Origin: Jiangella endophytica
Lineage (GTDB): Bacteria; Actinomycetota; Actinomycetes; Jiangellales; Jiangellaceae
DNA length: 64,000 nucleotides
Assembly: GCF_003427025.1 (NCBI RefSeq)
Contig: NZ_QVAI01000008.1
Location: 62,001-126,000 of the forward strand
Direction of reading: 5' to 3'
Position numbers and translations under genes: made by a program. This document shows, one piece after another, positions 53,215 to 62,808 of the stretch. The notes beneath the pieces are model-generated. The model was not told the DNA's origin. It saw only the letters and a program-made list of their open reading frames with translations, and did no database searches. The number at the start of each line of letters is the position of its first letter. Position 1 is the stretch's first letter.

Positions 53215-54032
53215 TGGACCGGCTGTCGCTGAACCAGCGGACCACGGAGCGGTGGTCGGTCGCCGAGGCCGTCGACGGGTGCGTCCGGGCCGGCATCGGG
53301 TCGATCGGCCTGTGGCGTGAGCCGGTGCACGACTGCGGGGTCGCCGAGGCGGCCCGGCGGGTGGCCGACGCCGGGCTGCGGGTGTCGTCGCTGTGCCGGG
53401 GCGGGTTCATCACCGCGTTCCCCGGATCCGAGCGCGACGCCGCCCTGGACGACAACCGGCGGGCCATCGACGAGGCCGCCGCACTGGGTGCGGACTGCCT
53501 GGTCATGGTGGTCGGCGGGCTGCCGGACGGCTCGCGCGACCTCGCCGGCGCCCGCGCCCGAGTGGCCGACGGCATCGGCGCGCTGGTCCCCGACGCCGAG
53601 GCGGCGGGCGTCCAGCTGGCACTGGAGCCCATGCACCCGCTGTACTGCGCCGACCGCGGCGTCCTGTCGACGCTCGACCAGGCGCTGGAGCTGGCCGCCC
53701 CCTTCGCCCCCTCCTCCGTCGGCGTCGTCGTCGACACCTTCCACGTCTGGTGGGACCCCGGCGTCGAGGCGGCGATCGCGCGGTCGGCGGGCCGCATCGC
53801 CAGCTTCCAGGTGTGCGACTGGATCACCCCCTTCCCCGCCGACGCGCTGCTGTCCCGCGGCATGATGGGCGACGGCCACATCGACTTCCGGTACTTCCGC
53901 CGGCTGGTCGAAGCCGCCGGCTACGACGGCCCCATCGAGGTCGAGATCTTCAACGCCGACCTCTGGGCCGCCGACCCCGACGAGGTGGTCGCACTCATGC
54001 GCAAACGCTACGAAGAGCACGTCCTCGGCTGA
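53214..54032 (+). CDS. Sugar phosphate isomerase/epimerase family TIM barrel
   Basis: The 272-residue protein overlaps the DUF993 stop by one base. It opens with RLSLNQRTTERWSVAEAV, then LALEPMHPLYCADRG, VVDTFHVWWDP, FQVCDWITPFP and IEVEIFNADLW. The Glu/Asp/His metal ligands of the AP-endonuclease-2-like fold are recognisable. It lacks the GTYVET and DTGHL pattern of IolE, so I do not call it inosose dehydratase; it may be an IolH/IolI-like or other epimerase. Confidence 0.84.
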   Translation: MDRLSLNQRTTERWSVAEAVDGCVRAGIGSIGLWREPVHDCGVAEAARRVADAGLRVSSLCRGGFITAFPGSERDAALDDNRRAIDEAAALGADCLVMVVGGLPDGSRDLAGARARVADGIGALVPDAEAAGVQLALEPMHPLYCADRGVLSTLDQALELAAPFAPSSVGVVVDTFHVWWDPGVEAAIARSAGRIASFQVCDWITPFPADALLSRGMMGDGHIDFRYFRRLVEAAGYDGPIEVEIFNADLWAADPDEVVALMRKRYEEHVLG

Positions 54033-54105
54033 CCCCGAACCGATTGGGATCCGGGCCCCCTCGCCTGGTAAGGTTCAGCGTCGGCCGGAACGTTCGGTTT
54101 GCCGA

Positions 54106-54178
54106 TCCCGCATAGCTCAATTGGCAGAGCATCTGACTGTTAATCAGAGGGTTCCTGGTTCGAGTCCAGGTGCGGGAG
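54106..54178 (+). tRNA. tRNA-Asn (GUU)
   Basis: A full cloverleaf is visible in 73 bases: acceptor TCCCGCA/TGCGGGA, D arm GCTC-AATTGGCA-GAGC, anticodon arm TCTGA-CTGTTAA-TCAGA with anticodon GTT, and T arm CCTGG-TTCGAGT-CCAGG. The discriminator is G. CCA is not fully encoded. An integrase remnant lies directly downstream, pointing to use as an integration site. Confidence 0.95.
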
Positions 54179-54273
54179 CCAACACCCAAGGTCACAGGCC
54201 AGAGGGCTATTCGGCTCCACACAGCGACCCATGGTTTGCCCATGGTTCTCGCCTTCCGCCGCATCGCGGAACT

Positions 54274-55596
<1,323 letters not shown>

Positions 55597-55711
55597 GAAC
55601 AGAAGCCAGGCCGATTCACTTTGGGGCTGGTGTACATACCTGCGTCTTTGGCCCGGCGTTCGAAGTCGACGACGGACCGCCGACCCGGCCTGCCAGAGCA
55701 CTTCCTTCGGG

Positions 55712-56140
55712 GTGAGCCGGGGCATCGGCCGGGCCATCGCGGTCGGGCTCACCGGCGGCGCACTGGACGACGTGCTGCCGGACGACGTCGACATCCTCGT
55801 CAACATCGCGAGTCTGCTCTCCTTCGAGGGCGGCCTCGGCGTCTCGGCGTACGCGGCGAGCAAGCACGCCGTCGCCGGCGTCACCCGCGCGCTGTCCAAC
55901 GAGTGGGCGCCGCGCGGCGTGCAGGTCAACGCCATCGCGCCGGGCTACATCGGCACCGACAACACCGCCCGGCTGCGCACCGACCCGGCCCGCGCCGCGA
56001 GCATCGGCGAGCGCATCCCGGCCGGCCGGTGGGGCCGCCCGGCCGACCTCGTGGGCGCCGCGGTCTTCCTGTCCTCCCGTGCCTCGGCCTACGTGACGGG
56101 GCACGTCCTGCTCGTGGACGGAGGCTGGAGCGCCCGTTAG
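55712..56140 (+). pseudogene. SDR dehydrogenase with internal deletions (KduD/FabG-like)
   Basis: The frame encodes 142 residues where short-chain dehydrogenases have about 250. It starts inside the nucleotide motif (SRGIGRAIAVGL), jumps to LDDVLPDDVDILVN, then straight to IASLLSFEGG, so the segments for the second strand and the NNAG region are lost. The active-site YAASKHA and the end GHVLLVDGGWSA are intact. VN is the shared point of the second junction. Without a complete Rossmann fold it should be inactive. It may once have belonged to the uronate or sugar pathways nearby. Confidence 0.75.
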
Positions 56141-56179
56141 CGACCCGTCGTCACCGCACTCCGAAGGGAACTGATCCGT

Positions 56180-56422
56180 ACGCCGAGCATCACCGTCCAG
56201 CTGCTGAGCGGGCGCACCGTCGAGCACAAGCGCGCCTTCGCCGTCGCCGTCACCGAGGCCGCCGTCACCGAGCTCGGGGCCCGGCCCGGCGACGTCCGCA
56301 TCGCCTTCGAGCACATCGAGCCCGACGACGTCGCCAACGGCGGCGTGCTGGCGTCGGACGACTCCAGCCGGTCAGCCGTCCTGTCCGGCCTCGGCCACGT
56401 CGCGGGAGGCTCGCTCGGCTGA
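56180..56422 (+). CDS. 4-oxalocrotonate tautomerase-like protein with ACG at the start position
   Basis: Translation reads (ACG)PSITVQLLSGRTVEHKRA, then FAVAVTEAAVTELGARPGDVRI and ends 80 residues later. This matches the tautomerase fold whose catalytic Pro follows the initiator Met. The initiator codon is ACG rather than ATG, with GAAGGGA at ribosome-site distance. A CTG at 56171 in frame is an alternative start that would bury the Pro. Either a rare start is used or the gene is silenced by an ATG to ACG change. Its 3' end overlaps the convergent ATPase gene by 51 bases. Confidence 0.55.
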   Translation, partial: TPSITVQLLSGRTVEHKRAFAVAVTEAAVTELGARPGDVRIAFEHIEPDDVANGGVLASDDSSRSAVLSGLGHVAGGSLG

Positions 56423-57217
56423 CAGGTGCGGCAGCACCAGCGGGGTGCCCACCACGGGATCGATGATGACCTCGGCTCGCACGCCGAACACGTCGCGAAC
56501 CGTCTGCGGCGTGACGACCTCCTCGGGAGCACCGTGGGTGACCACGCTCCCGTCCCGCATCGCCACCAGATGGTGGGCGTAGCGGCTGGCCAGGTTGAGG
56601 TCGTGCAGCACGAGCACGATGGTGCGGCCGAGCCGGCGGTTGAGTGAGACGAGGAGGTCGAGGACGTCGAGCTGGTGCGCGAGGTCGAGGTGGGTCGTCG
56701 GCTCGTCGAGCAGCATGATGCCGGGGTCCTGGGCCAGCGCCAGGGCGATCCACACCCGCTGTCGCTGACCGCCGGAGAGCTGGTCGATCGGGGTCTCCGC
56801 GAGTCGCCCGACCCCGGTCGCCGCCATCGCGCCGGCCACCGCCTCGTCGTCGTCGGCGCTCCACTGCCGGAACCATCGCTGGTGCGGGTGGCGGCCGCGG
56901 CCGATCAGGTCGGCGACCGTGATGCCGTCGGGAGCGACGGGTTGCTGCGGCAGCAGGCCGAGTCGCCGGGCGAGGACGCGGGTGGGCACCGTGGCGAGGT
57001 CGGCGCCGTCGAGGTGGACCCGGCCGTGCTGGGGGTCGAGCAGCCGGGCGAGCCCGCGCAGCAGCGTCGACTTGCCGCAGCCGTTGGGCCCGACGATCGC
57101 GGTGATCCGTCCCGGCGGGAGTGCGATGGTGACCCGGTCGACGATCACCGACGAGGCGTAGCCGAGGCTGAGCTCCTCGGCCGCGAGCGCGACCGGCTGA
57201 GGGGACGCGTCGGTCAT
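56372..57217 (-). CDS. ABC transporter ATP-binding protein (FecE/BtuD type)
   Basis: The protein has 281 residues with Walker A GPNGCGKST, Q-loop GLLPQQPVAPDGITV, signature LSGGQRQRVWIALALAQ, Walker B IMLLDEPTTHLDL and H-loop VLHDLNL. These are typical of siderophore/cobalamin importers. The ATG overlaps the permease stop. The C-terminus overlaps the tautomerase gene on the other strand. It powers uptake together with the two permeases and binding protein, whose mRNA leader carries a cobalamin riboswitch. Confidence 0.9.
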   Translation of the reverse strand: MTDASPQPVALAAEELSLGYASSVIVDRVTIALPPGRITAIVGPNGCGKSTLLRGLARLLDPQHGRVHLDGADLATVPTRVLARRLGLLPQQPVAPDGITVADLIGRGRHPHQRWFRQWSADDDEAVAGAMAATGVGRLAETPIDQLSGGQRQRVWIALALAQDPGIMLLDEPTTHLDLAHQLDVLDLLVSLNRRLGRTIVLVLHDLNLASRYAHHLVAMRDGSVVTHGAPEEVVTPQTVRDVFGVRAEVIIDPVVGTPLVLPHLSAERASRDVAEAGQDG

Positions 57218-58284
57218 CCGGCGGCTCCGATCCGTTGGGCGCGGGCGAGGAGGTAGAGCAGGACCGGCGCGCCGAGGACGGCGGTCAGCACGCCGACCGG
57301 CAGCTCGGACGGCGCGAAGAGCAGCCGGCCGGCGAGGTCGGCGCCGACGACCAGGAGGGCGCCGGCCGCGGCGGACGGGGCGAGGCCGGCCTGCCGCTCG
57401 GCGAGGGCACGGCGGACGATCTGCGGCGCCACGAGGGCGACGAAGCCGATCGGGCCGGCGGCCGCGGTCGCCAGCGCGGCGAGGACCACCGCCGCCAGCA
57501 GCAGCACCACCTTGCGACCCTGGCCGGCGCCGGTGAGCGTGCGGGTGAGGTCGTCGCCGAGCTCCAGCAGCCGCAGGTGCCGCGCCCCGACGATCAGCAC
57601 CGGGGTGGTGGCGATCAGGGCGACGGCGACGATCGTCACGTGCAGGCCGCCGCGGTTGGCCAGACTGCCGGTCAGCCACGCGGCGGCGCTCATCGCCCGG
57701 TTGAGGTCCGAGCGGGTGAGCAGGTAGGAGATCGCCGACGAGAGCATCGCGGCGACACCGACCCCCACCAGGACCAGCCGGAACCCGTGCAGGCCGCGCT
57801 TGTAGGCGATGAGCAGGATCAGCACGGCCGTGAGGACGGCGCCGGCCAGTGCGCCGACGACGACCTGCACGCCGCTGCCGCCCAGGACGAGCAGCACGAC
57901 CAGCGCGCCCATCGCGGCGCCGGAGTTGATCCCGAGGACGTCGGGGCTCACCAGCGGGTTGGCGGCGATCCGCTGCAGGACGGCGCCGGACAGCGCGAAG
58001 GCCGCGCCGGCGCCGAGCCCGGTGAGCGCCCGGGGCAGGCGGTCGTCGAGCACGACGTCGCGTTCGATGAGCGTTCCTCCGCCGCCGAGGATGCCGATGA
58101 CGTCGCCGGCCCGGATCGGGAACACCCCGAGGGTGAGCGAGACGACGGCCACCGCGACGGCGGCCCCGCCCGCGAGCGTCGTGAACAGCACGGAGGAGCG
58201 GCTCACCCGGACCGACACCGGCCCCCGTCCCGGGGTCAGCACGACGGTGTCGCGGGTCGGCCCGCGCCGCACCAGCGCCGTCAT
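57214..58284 (-). CDS. FecCD/BtuC-family ABC permease
   Basis: The 356-residue protein has about ten membrane segments. Typical FecCD motifs are DRLPRALTGLGAGAAFALSG, NPLVSPDVLGINSGAAMGA and GPIGFVALVAPQIVRR. ATG overlaps the preceding permease stop. It forms a heterodimer with the 58281-59327 product. Confidence 0.9.
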   Translation of the reverse strand: MTALVRRGPTRDTVVLTPGRGPVSVRVSRSSVLFTTLAGGAAVAVAVVSLTLGVFPIRAGDVIGILGGGGTLIERDVVLDDRLPRALTGLGAGAAFALSGAVLQRIAANPLVSPDVLGINSGAAMGALVVLLVLGGSGVQVVVGALAGAVLTAVLILLIAYKRGLHGFRLVLVGVGVAAMLSSAISYLLTRSDLNRAMSAAAWLTGSLANRGGLHVTIVAVALIATTPVLIVGARHLRLLELGDDLTRTLTGAGQGRKVVLLLAAVVLAALATAAAGPIGFVALVAPQIVRRALAERQAGLAPSAAAGALLVVGADLAGRLLFAPSELPVGVLTAVLGAPVLLYLLARAQRIGAAG

Positions 58285-59327
58285 ACTCCGGTTACCTTCC
58301 GGTTGCGGACGAGGTAGAGGAAGAACGGCGCGCCGGCGAGGGCGGTGATGATCCCGACCTGGAGCTGTTCGGGCCGGACGACCACGCGCCCGGCCGTGTC
58401 GGCGATCAGCAGCAGCGTCGGCGCCAGCACCGACGTCCAGGCCAGCACCCAGCGGTAGTCCGGTCCGGCGATCATCCGGGCGATGTGCGGCACCACCAGG
58501 CCGATGAATCCCAGCGGACCGGCGATGGCCGTGGCGCCTCCGGCGAGCAGGACGACGGCGAGGGCCGCGGCGGCGCGGGCGGCCCACAGCCGGGTGCCCA
58601 GGCCGCGGGCTAGGTCGTCGCCCAGCGCGAGCGCGTTGAGCGTCCGGGTCAAGCTGGCGGCCAGGACGATTCCGGCGGCGACGAACGGCGCCACCGCGAT
58701 CAGCGACGCGCCGTCGGACCGCGTGAGCGACCCGACGACCCAGAAGCGGAAGTCGTCCATGGTGGCGGCGTCCTGGAGGGTGATCATCGATGTGAGGGCC
58801 CCCAGCAGCGCGGTGAAGGCTGCGCCGGCCAGGGCCAGCTTCACGGGGGTGGCGCCGCCCAGGCCGAGCGAGCCGAGGGTGTAGACGACGACGGCGGCGA
58901 TGGCGGCGCCGGCGAACGCGAACCACACGTAGCCGGCGGCGGTCGTGATGCCGAAGCCGGTCATCGCCAGTACTACCGCCAGGGCCGCGCCGGAGTTGAC
59001 GCCCAGCAGACCCGGGCCGGCCAGGGGGTTGCGGGTGACCCCCTGCATCACCGCGCCGGCGATGCCAAGTGCCGCCCCGGCCAGCAGCCCGGTGACGACC
59101 CGCGGGATGCGCAGGTGCCGGACGACTCGCTCCACGTCATTCTCCGGCGGTCCGCTGACGGCGGCGGCCACGTCGGCGACGGTGACCGAGAACGTCCCGA
59201 TCAGCACCGAGCCGAGCGCGACGAGCACCAGGACCACCGCGGCCAGGAGGAGGCCGAGCCCGCGACTGCGCCCGCAGCTGAGCAGCGCGGACCGGGCACG
59301 GAGCGGCGCCGCGACGGCCGTCGCCAC
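58281..59327 (-). CDS. FecCD/BtuC-family ABC permease
   Basis: The 348-residue permease starts at GTG three bases after the binding-protein stop. It contains LRIPRVVTGLLAGAALGIAG, NPLAGPGLLGVNSGAALAV and GPLGFIGLVVPHIARM. Two different permeases are usual for siderophore systems, while BtuC is usually a homodimer, so the riboswitch and the gene number give partly different hints about the ligand. Confidence 0.9.
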   Translation of the reverse strand: MATAVAAPLRARSALLSCGRSRGLGLLLAAVVLVLVALGSVLIGTFSVTVADVAAAVSGPPENDVERVVRHLRIPRVVTGLLAGAALGIAGAVMQGVTRNPLAGPGLLGVNSGAALAVVLAMTGFGITTAAGYVWFAFAGAAIAAVVVYTLGSLGLGGATPVKLALAGAAFTALLGALTSMITLQDAATMDDFRFWVVGSLTRSDGASLIAVAPFVAAGIVLAASLTRTLNALALGDDLARGLGTRLWAARAAAALAVVLLAGGATAIAGPLGFIGLVVPHIARMIAGPDYRWVLAWTSVLAPTLLLIADTAGRVVVRPEQLQVGIITALAGAPFFLYLVRNRKVTGV

Positions 59328-59330
59328 GCT

Positions 59331-60395
59331 CTACTCCGTTCCGGATCCGACCTGACCGGGCTCGACGAGGTCGGGGTGCAGCAGCGAGGCGAGCAGCTCG
59401 ATGGCGTGCGCGGCGCGGACGCCGGCGGCCCGGTCAGCGAAGAGGAAGGGGTAGACGGCGTCGTCGCGCACTGCGGCGACCCCCGCGAGGGCCGGGTTCT
59501 CGACGATGGAGCGCACCTCCTCGGCGCCGTCCTCGCGGGTGTAGGAGGCGTCGCAGCACGTGCTGGTGAGGATGACGTCCGGGTCGCGGCGCATCAGCTC
59601 CTCCAGGTCGATCTCGACGTGCCGCCGCTCGGTGAGATCCTCGAAGGCGTTCACGCCACCGGCGTGCTCGATGATCTGGGTGCCGAAGTCGACGCCGCCG
59701 GCGACCCGGATGCCGCCGCCCTCGTCGAGGAGGACGATGGCGACGCTGGGTCGCGGCGCCCCGGCGACGGCGGTGCCGACGGCCTCGATGCGAGTCCGCT
59801 GATCGGCGATGATCTCCTCGGCGCGCTCCTCGACGCCGAAGAGGGTGCCGAAGTCGCGCAGGTCGTCGAAGATGGTGTCGACGCGGACGGTGGCCGGGTC
59901 GATCGCCTCGTCCGAGAGTCCGTCGGCGCTCGGGCACAGCGGGCTGAGGATCCACGACTGGATGCCGACCTCGGCGAGGCCGGCCCGAGTGCCGAAGCTG
60001 GTGTCGCCCGCTCCGTCCTCGGTGAAGACGTTGTTGTAGCCGGAGAGCACGAAGTCCGGTCCCGTGGCCAGCAGCGCCTCGCGGCTGGGCAGTCGCTCGA
60101 CGTAGGCCGCGTGGTCCTGCGCCTCGGCGTAATCCGGAAGCACCTGTGCGTCGAGAAACGCGGTCTCCACCAGGCGGTCGCTGATGCCGAGCGCATGGGC
60201 GATCTCGATGGCCGGCTGGTAGGCGGCGTAGACGCGCTCCGGCGGGCCGTCGACGGTGACGTCGATGCCGCAGTTGCTCACGGTGGTGCCGCCCGCGGCC
60301 ACATCCTCGGAGCTGTCGCCGGCCGCACAGCCGGCCAGCACGAGGACCACGACGGCCACGATGGACGCGGAAGGGAAGGGAGAGAAGGAGTGCAC
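59331..60395 (-). CDS. FecB/BtuF-type substrate-binding lipoprotein, riboswitch-controlled
   Basis: The 354-residue protein starts at GTG and has a signal with the lipobox LVLAGCAAG (Cys near residue 23). The mature chain opens with VSNCGIDVTVDGPPERVYAAYQPAIEIAHALG, shown here in parts NCGIDVTVDGPPERV and AIEIAHALG, the class III fold of metal-chelate receptors. Extra cysteines occur in SPLCPSADG and STCCDASYT. The family is often annotated as iron-siderophore receptor, but the leader contains a cobalamin riboswitch, so cobalamin or another corrinoid is the better-supported ligand. Confidence 0.85.
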   Translation of the reverse strand: MHSFSPFPSASIVAVVVLVLAGCAAGDSSEDVAAGGTTVSNCGIDVTVDGPPERVYAAYQPAIEIAHALGISDRLVETAFLDAQVLPDYAEAQDHAAYVERLPSREALLATGPDFVLSGYNNVFTEDGAGDTSFGTRAGLAEVGIQSWILSPLCPSADGLSDEAIDPATVRVDTIFDDLRDFGTLFGVEERAEEIIADQRTRIEAVGTAVAGAPRPSVAIVLLDEGGGIRVAGGVDFGTQIIEHAGGVNAFEDLTERRHVEIDLEELMRRDPDVILTSTCCDASYTREDGAEEVRSIVENPALAGVAAVRDDAVYPFLFADRAAGVRAAHAIELLASLLHPDLVEPGQVGSGTE

Positions 60396-60439
60396 GACTC
60401 GGCACAGCCTTTCTGGGGGTACGCCGCCCCGTGCTCGAA

Positions 60440-60580
60440 AGGTACGAGTGGGGCGAGTATCTGGCTCACGGACGCTTCACGAAGCGCCGCTCACAGTGGC
60501 GGTACCGCGCCGGAGTCGCACCGGCTTCCTCGGATCCCATCGCAACGGACGAAGCGAATGTAGCAGGACCGAACGGATGC
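60440..60580 (-). promoter_or_regulatory. Cobalamin riboswitch
   Basis: On the minus strand the conserved core is clear: GCCGGTGCGACTCCGGCGCG, then GGTACCGCCACTGTGAGCGG, and the B12-box-like GTGAGCCAGATACTCGCC. Order and spacing match the AdoCbl riboswitch class. It ends about 45 bases before the binding-protein start, so high cobalamin should shut off the importer. Exact ends are approximate. Confidence 0.85.
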
Positions 60581-60588
60581 CCAGTGCG

Positions 60589-60843
60589 TCAGCGCCACGC
60601 GACGCGCAGCGCGGTCGTCGCGGCGAACGGGTCGAGGCCGCGATGCGTGACGAGGATGCCCTCGCCCTCGGGCGTGGCGGTGCGCACGGGTTCGCCGCCC
60701 GCGCCGGGCGGCAACACGACCCACGCGCGGCGCCGGCCCGCCGCGAAGGCCGCGCCGAGGGCGTCGAGGGCGAGGCGCTGGTGCCGGCGGAACGGTCGCG
60801 GATAGCCGACGCCCGCCCACGGCACCTCGACGCGCATCGGCAC
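60589..60843 (-). pseudogene. Helicase gene remnant, N- and C-terminal ends fused
   Basis: The 84-residue frame starts RVEVPWAGVGYPRPFRRHQR and LALDALGAAFAAGRRRAWVVLPPGAG, the beginning of a DEAD/DEAH-type helicase up to the Walker A loop (normally PPGAGKT). After PPGAG it continues GEPVRTATPEGEGILVTHRG and ends ATTALRVAWR, which looks like the natural C-terminus. All motor motifs in between are gone. A large in-frame deletion is the simplest explanation; a short unrelated protein is less likely. Confidence 0.6.
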
Positions 60844-60896
60844 ATCATGCCCGACGCCGGCCGCCGCCCGCCGTCACCGCGCGTGGCGGACCGCCC

Positions 60897-62408
60897 TCAG
60901 AACTCCATCTTGCGTGTCGCTTGGAGGGCTTCCTCGCGGGTGTTGACGCTGAGCTTGCGGTAGAGGTTGCGCAGGTGGGTCTTGACGGTGTTCGGCGACA
61001 GGAACAGCTGCTGGGAAATGTCGCGCACCGACGTCTTGGTGCGCAGGGCGAGCAGGATCTCCAGCTCGCGGCGGGTGAGCTGGGGCGAGCGCTGGTACCG
61101 GTAGAGCGTGCGGGCGTCGGGCGGGTCGTCGACGAGGGCGGCGAGGCGCTCGCGCAGGCCCGCGGCGCACTCGGCGACGGCGAGGCGATCGCCGAGTTTC
61201 GTGATGCCGCCGGCCGCGGCGCCGAGCGCCTCGTCGGCTCGCTCGTCGTTCTGCAGCAGGTGGTAGGCGTTGGCGCGGATCAGGTGCCAGGACGCCCGGG
61301 TCGGGAGGAACGGCGTGCGCACGCCGTCGGTGCCGAGCAGGTCGAGGGCGGCGCGCGGGTTGCCGGTCAGGTTGTGCAGGCGTGCCCGCGACATCAGCGT
61401 CCAGGGTGCGTCGCCGGCGATGTCGGGCTGGTCGAGCAGGTTCATGGCGCGGTCGACCAGGCCGAGCGCCTGGTAGGTGTCGGCGAGGTCGCTGACCAGC
61501 AGCGTGCGTGCCATCGACCCGGCCGGCGCGAGCTGCCGGAAGGTGAGCAGCGAACGCTCGACCAGCGCGGCGGCCTCTTGCGGTTCGCCCCAGTGCAGCT
61601 GCCAGAGCGCCTGGGCGTGCACGCCGAGCCACCAGAACTCGTCGGTCTTCGCCGCCTCGTCGAGGTGGTCCAGCGCGGCCGCGGCCTGCTCGCGGTCGTG
61701 CGCGCCGAGGGCGATCAGGGCCGGTGCGAAGGCGCCTCCGCACTCGTAGAGGAAGGCGAGCGTGCCCGGTTCCGACTGGCGCACCGGCACCTGCGGATCG
61801 ACGAGCTCGGCGGCCGCCCGGAAGTCGCCGGCCAGGGCCAGGGTGGTGGCGAGGTAGTTGCGGGCGTGGCGTTCGGCCGGGTGCGGCTGCCAGTGCTGGC
61901 TCCAGCGCAGCGCGGAGCTGAACGCGGCGATGCCCCCGGCGAGGTCGCCGGTCATCAGCCTGGTCGCCCCGACGGGGAAGAACATGCAGGCCACGAAGTC
62001 GTCGAAGTCGACGTAGTCGGTCGAGGTCTCGATCGCCTGCTCGATCTGGTCGGCTACCCGGAGGGCCTCGTCGAACTGCCCCATGAAGCGCCGGTACTGC
62101 AGCTGCGCGATCAGCAGGGTGACGGCGTCGCGGGTCAGCACCGGATCCTGTTCGCCCACCCAGGCGGTGAACACCTCGAGCGGCTCGGTCTCGAAGACCG
62201 AGAAGCGCTTGTTGATGGCCCGCAGTCCCGCGCGGGCGTAGTACTGCCGCGGATACCGCCGGATCCACTCCTCCGGTGCCGCCTCGAGAGCATCCTGCAG
62301 CTCCGCCGGGCAGATCAGGGACATCCGGAAGAAGCTGTTGTCGCACAGCGTCGCGAAATCGTCCCACCGACCGTCCGCGACGATCTCGGCGAGATCTCGA
62401 GCACTCAC
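60897..62408 (-). CDS. LuxR-family regulator with TPR-like N-terminal region
   Basis: The protein has about 503 residues; I prefer the GTG at 62408 (VSARDLAEIV) because GAGG lies 7 bases upstream, though GTG at 62420 and 62501 are possible. Residues 30-420 are helical repeats rich in Ala/Leu, as in MalT-type TPR regions, but the P-loop ATPase domain of MalT/LAL proteins is absent. The C-terminal helix-turn-helix is classical: LTRRELEILLALRTKTSVRD and LFLSPNTVKTHLRNLYRKL. It probably controls the divergent secreted-protein gene and itself. Confidence 0.85.
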   Translation of the reverse strand: MSARDLAEIVADGRWDDFATLCDNSFFRMSLICPAELQDALEAAPEEWIRRYPRQYYARAGLRAINKRFSVFETEPLEVFTAWVGEQDPVLTRDAVTLLIAQLQYRRFMGQFDEALRVADQIEQAIETSTDYVDFDDFVACMFFPVGATRLMTGDLAGGIAAFSSALRWSQHWQPHPAERHARNYLATTLALAGDFRAAAELVDPQVPVRQSEPGTLAFLYECGGAFAPALIALGAHDREQAAAALDHLDEAAKTDEFWWLGVHAQALWQLHWGEPQEAAALVERSLLTFRQLAPAGSMARTLLVSDLADTYQALGLVDRAMNLLDQPDIAGDAPWTLMSRARLHNLTGNPRAALDLLGTDGVRTPFLPTRASWHLIRANAYHLLQNDERADEALGAAAGGITKLGDRLAVAECAAGLRERLAALVDDPPDARTLYRYQRSPQLTRRELEILLALRTKTSVRDISQQLFLSPNTVKTHLRNLYRKLSVNTREEALQATRKMEF

Positions 62409-62808
62409 GTCGTACCTCACGATCGCATCGATGGGTTGAGCCGACTGTATCCGGATCCGCCGGGCCGGGCGGCCGGTCCGGCGCCGGAGCGGGGTGAGCA
62501 CGGGGTGAGTGCGACACCCCGGCTCGACGCCGTGGTCAATGAGGTATCAGCTCCGGGCGTCCAAGGCGCCGAAGTCAGCCGAACGGATGAATGAACTCAC
62601 CCATTTCTCACCCTCATTCACCCCGGTTCTCAACCCAGAAACACCCTGGTCCGACCGGTGTGATTACGCCGCATTCCTGCGCCACGGAGGAGCGGGCTGT
62701 AAAGCTGGGCGCCGTCGCTTCGGGCCGGTCGGAAATGCACGCCGGCGCGTTTCGATGTGTTGCCGGGGGGCAATTTGTTCGGCTTTTCGTAGTGGGTGGG
62801 GAGGCACC
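62409..62808. other. Divergent control region without genes
   Basis: These 400 bases separate the LuxR gene from the secreted-protein gene. GGGTGA-type motifs occur twice on the plus strand (GGGGTGAG at 62491 and 62502) and three times on the minus strand (62596-62624), possible LuxR sites. The part from about 62650 to 62790 is rich in short inverted repeats and may be a structured leader. Confidence 0.5.

Noticed and set aside
53214-54032. Calling this TIM barrel the missing IolE
   Set aside because: It lacks the N-terminal GAPxSxG and the TYVET/DTGHL pattern, which the gene at 17699-18601 has.
54106-54178. Search for a duplicated tRNA 3' end marking attR
   Set aside because: No second copy was recognised between 54180 and 56200, so no attachment-site pair is claimed.
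56372-60395. Annotation as an iron-siderophore importer
   Set aside because: Homology permits it, but the cobalamin riboswitch in the leader is stronger evidence; kept only as an alternative.
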